Assembly: GCA_008501785.1 (NCBI GenBank)
Contig: QQUD01000150.1
Coordinates: 1-7,396, forward strand
Reading direction: 5' to 3'
Length of the DNA stretch: 7,396 nucleotides
From: Chloroflexota bacterium
GTDB lineage: Bacteria > Chloroflexota > Anaerolineae > Promineifilales > Promineifilaceae
This document shows positions 6,631 to 7,396 of the stretch, piece by piece; within the stretch, counting starts at the first letter, position 1, and every line of letters begins with the position of its first letter. A program made the translations under genes and the position numbers. The notes under the pieces are model-generated. The model saw only the letters and a program-made list of their open reading frames with translations, was not told where the DNA came from and did not search any database.

Positions 6631-6659
6631 TTTACGCTGCCGCCATCCACAGATATAAT
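6631..6659 (+). promoter_or_regulatory. Sigma70-type promoter of genes 6-7
   Basis: TTTACG (6631-6636, four of six matches to TTGACA) is followed by exactly 17 bases and a perfect TATAAT (6654-6659). Transcription would start near 6666, giving a leader of about 30 bases before the ATG at 6695. Confidence 0.7.
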
Positions 6660-6680
6660 CGATTTCAGACCAACTTGCCA

Positions 6681-6685
6681 AAGGA
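6681..6685 (+). promoter_or_regulatory. Shine-Dalgarno site of gene 6
   Basis: AAGGA lies nine bases before the ATG at 6695, supporting that start. Confidence 0.6.
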
Positions 6686-6694
6686 TCAAAACGA

Positions 6695-7075
6695 ATGAAA
6701 GCTTATTTAGCAATTAAGTTTTATGAAGATGGACAAAATCGTGACATGATTGAGGGGATTACGGCCGTTCTCGCCCAGCAAGGCATCGAAACCATTTGCG
6801 TCGTACGCGATCTGGAAAAATGGGGGCAAGTCCACTTTACGCCTGATGTTCTCATGCAAAAATCATTCAACGAAATTGATCGCTCAGACATGATCATTGT
6901 AGAATTGTCCGAAAAGGGGGTTGGCATAGGCATTGAAGCGGGGTACGCTTATGCTAAAGACATCCCCATTATCACCATTGCCCGTACCGGCTCAGATATT
7001 TCTGAAACATTGCGCGGTATTTCCCAAGACATCTTTTTTTATGAGTCATATAATAATTTAACAGATTTTTTTTGA
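6695..7075 (+). CDS. Nucleoside 2-deoxyribosyltransferase-like protein
   Basis: The protein has 126 residues. It has the fold signature of the nucleoside 2-deoxyribosyltransferase / deoxynucleotide N-hydrolase family: MKAYLAIKFYED at the N-terminus (first strand and phosphate or base contact), RSDMIIVELSEKG (63-75, the strand that carries a conserved Asp, here Asp65), and GIGIEAGYAYAKDIPIITIA (77-96), where Glu81 matches the family's catalytic Glu. SDISETL (100-106) may be the phosphate-binding loop. The family cleaves the N-glycosidic bond of deoxynucleosides or their monophosphates, in salvage or clean-up of modified nucleotides. Some relatives in gene clusters serve signalling or defence. 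It is cytoplasmic, with no signal peptide. It is expressed from its own promoter and followed after 12 bases by a membrane sensor gene in the same frame. The last codons lie in a T8 run (7066-7073). Confidence 0.82.
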   Translation: MKAYLAIKFYEDGQNRDMIEGITAVLAQQGIETICVVRDLEKWGQVHFTPDVLMQKSFNEIDRSDMIIVELSEKGVGIGIEAGYAYAKDIPIITIARTGSDISETLRGISQDIFFYESYNNLTDFF

Positions 7076-7087
7076 ACAGAGAATCAC

Positions 7088-7396
7088 ATGAATAAATTGT
7101 CCGCATCTATAAAAACCCCTCTGATTTATGCGATTTTCGGCACCTTGTGGATATTCTTTTCTGATACGCTGTTGGAAGCATTGGCACCGAGTCGGGAAAT
7201 TTTAACACAGGTACAAACCATTAAAGGTTGGTTATATGTCATCGTAACCACAGGTCTTCTTTATCTTCTTATCAAGCGTGATACAAAAAAAGCAGAGAAG
7301 CAGGAACAAGAAAAGCATGATGTTTTTCAGGCCACTGTGAAGGCGGCACATCATATTTTGAATAATTTTCTCAATCAAATGATGTTGTTTAAGATG
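7088..7396 (+). CDS. Membrane-anchored sensor, probable histidine kinase N-terminus (3' truncated)
   Basis: The frame opens at ATG 7088 and stays open for 103 codons to the window end, so the C-terminus is missing. Two hydrophobic helices are visible: about 11-31 (PLIYAIFGTLWIFFSDTLL) and 47-62 (GWLYVIVTTGLLYLLI), with a short outside loop between them. This is the N-terminal pattern of many bacterial sensor kinases and PAS/GGDEF proteins (IYaiFG.lWI.FSD...KGWLyvivT..LLY.LI). A charged coiled-coil stretch (KRDTKKAEKQEQEKHD, 63-78) leads to ATVKAAHHILNNFLNQMMLF (82-101). Its H-x-x-x-N-N pattern resembles the H-box of HisKA_2/HWE kinases (HRVKNNLQ), with His88 as the likely phospho-acceptor. 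The ATPase domain would lie outside the window. The ribosome binding site is weak (AGAGA), so translation may be coupled to gene 6. Confidence 0.65.
   Translation, partial: MNKLSASIKTPLIYAIFGTLWIFFSDTLLEALAPSREILTQVQTIKGWLYVIVTTGLLYLLIKRDTKKAEKQEQEKHDVFQATVKAAHHILNNFLNQMMLFKM

Larger units (their letters stand above)
6588..6694. other. Divergent intergenic region
   Basis: This 107-base spacer separates the minus-strand antiporter from the plus-strand gene 6. It contains the plus-strand promoter at 6631-6659 and the gene 6 ribosome binding site. I saw no good promoter for the antiporter, so its start signal is either weak or overlaps this region. Confidence 0.6.

Overview
The window looks like a stretch of chromosome from an uncultured or little-studied bacterium, most likely a Chloroflexota member of the Anaerolineae/Caldilineae type. 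This assignment is inferred from protein style. The first gene ends in a CARDB-type module of a form I associate with those bacteria. The second gene is a small secreted Trp-rich protein of a layout I also associate with them. The genes on both strands use ordinary bacterial start signals. There are no tRNA, rRNA, CRISPR or intact insertion-sequence features.

Layout from left to right: (1) 1-2115, the 3' part of a large secreted lipase-like alpha/beta hydrolase followed by several beta-sandwich modules; (2) 2347-2808, a small signal-peptide protein with a very good ribosome binding site; (3) 3119-4045, a transglutaminase-like cysteine protein with a visible Cys-His-Asp triad; (4) 4137-4823, a nucleotidyltransferase-superfamily protein; (5) 4902-6587 on the minus strand, an aspartate:alanine-exchanger-family membrane protein with two internal TrkA-C (RCK_C) domains; (6) 6695-7075, a nucleoside 2-deoxyribosyltransferase-like protein behind a good sigma70-type promoter; (7) 7088 to the window end, the N-terminus of a two-helix membrane sensor, probably a histidine kinase, 12 bases behind gene 6 and in the same frame.

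Genes 1-5 are separated by long inverted repeats placed at gene ends. Four are present (2217-2270, 2831-2893, 4051-4107, 4834-4894). Each has an 11-16 bp stem around a 27-34 base AT-rich loop, and two of them share almost the same arm sequence. They probably act as terminators or RNA 3'-end structures. The one at 4834-4894 sits between two convergent genes and could serve both.

The genes do not form one pathway. Genes 6 and 7 are the only clear operon and the best candidate for a small uncharacterised signalling pair. A second global signal is the palindrome ACGGCCGT, found five times between 5131 and 6768, always in the frame that encodes Thr-Ala-Val. Base composition is uneven: genes 1, 2 and 4 are visibly AT-rich, while genes 3 and 5 are richer in GC.
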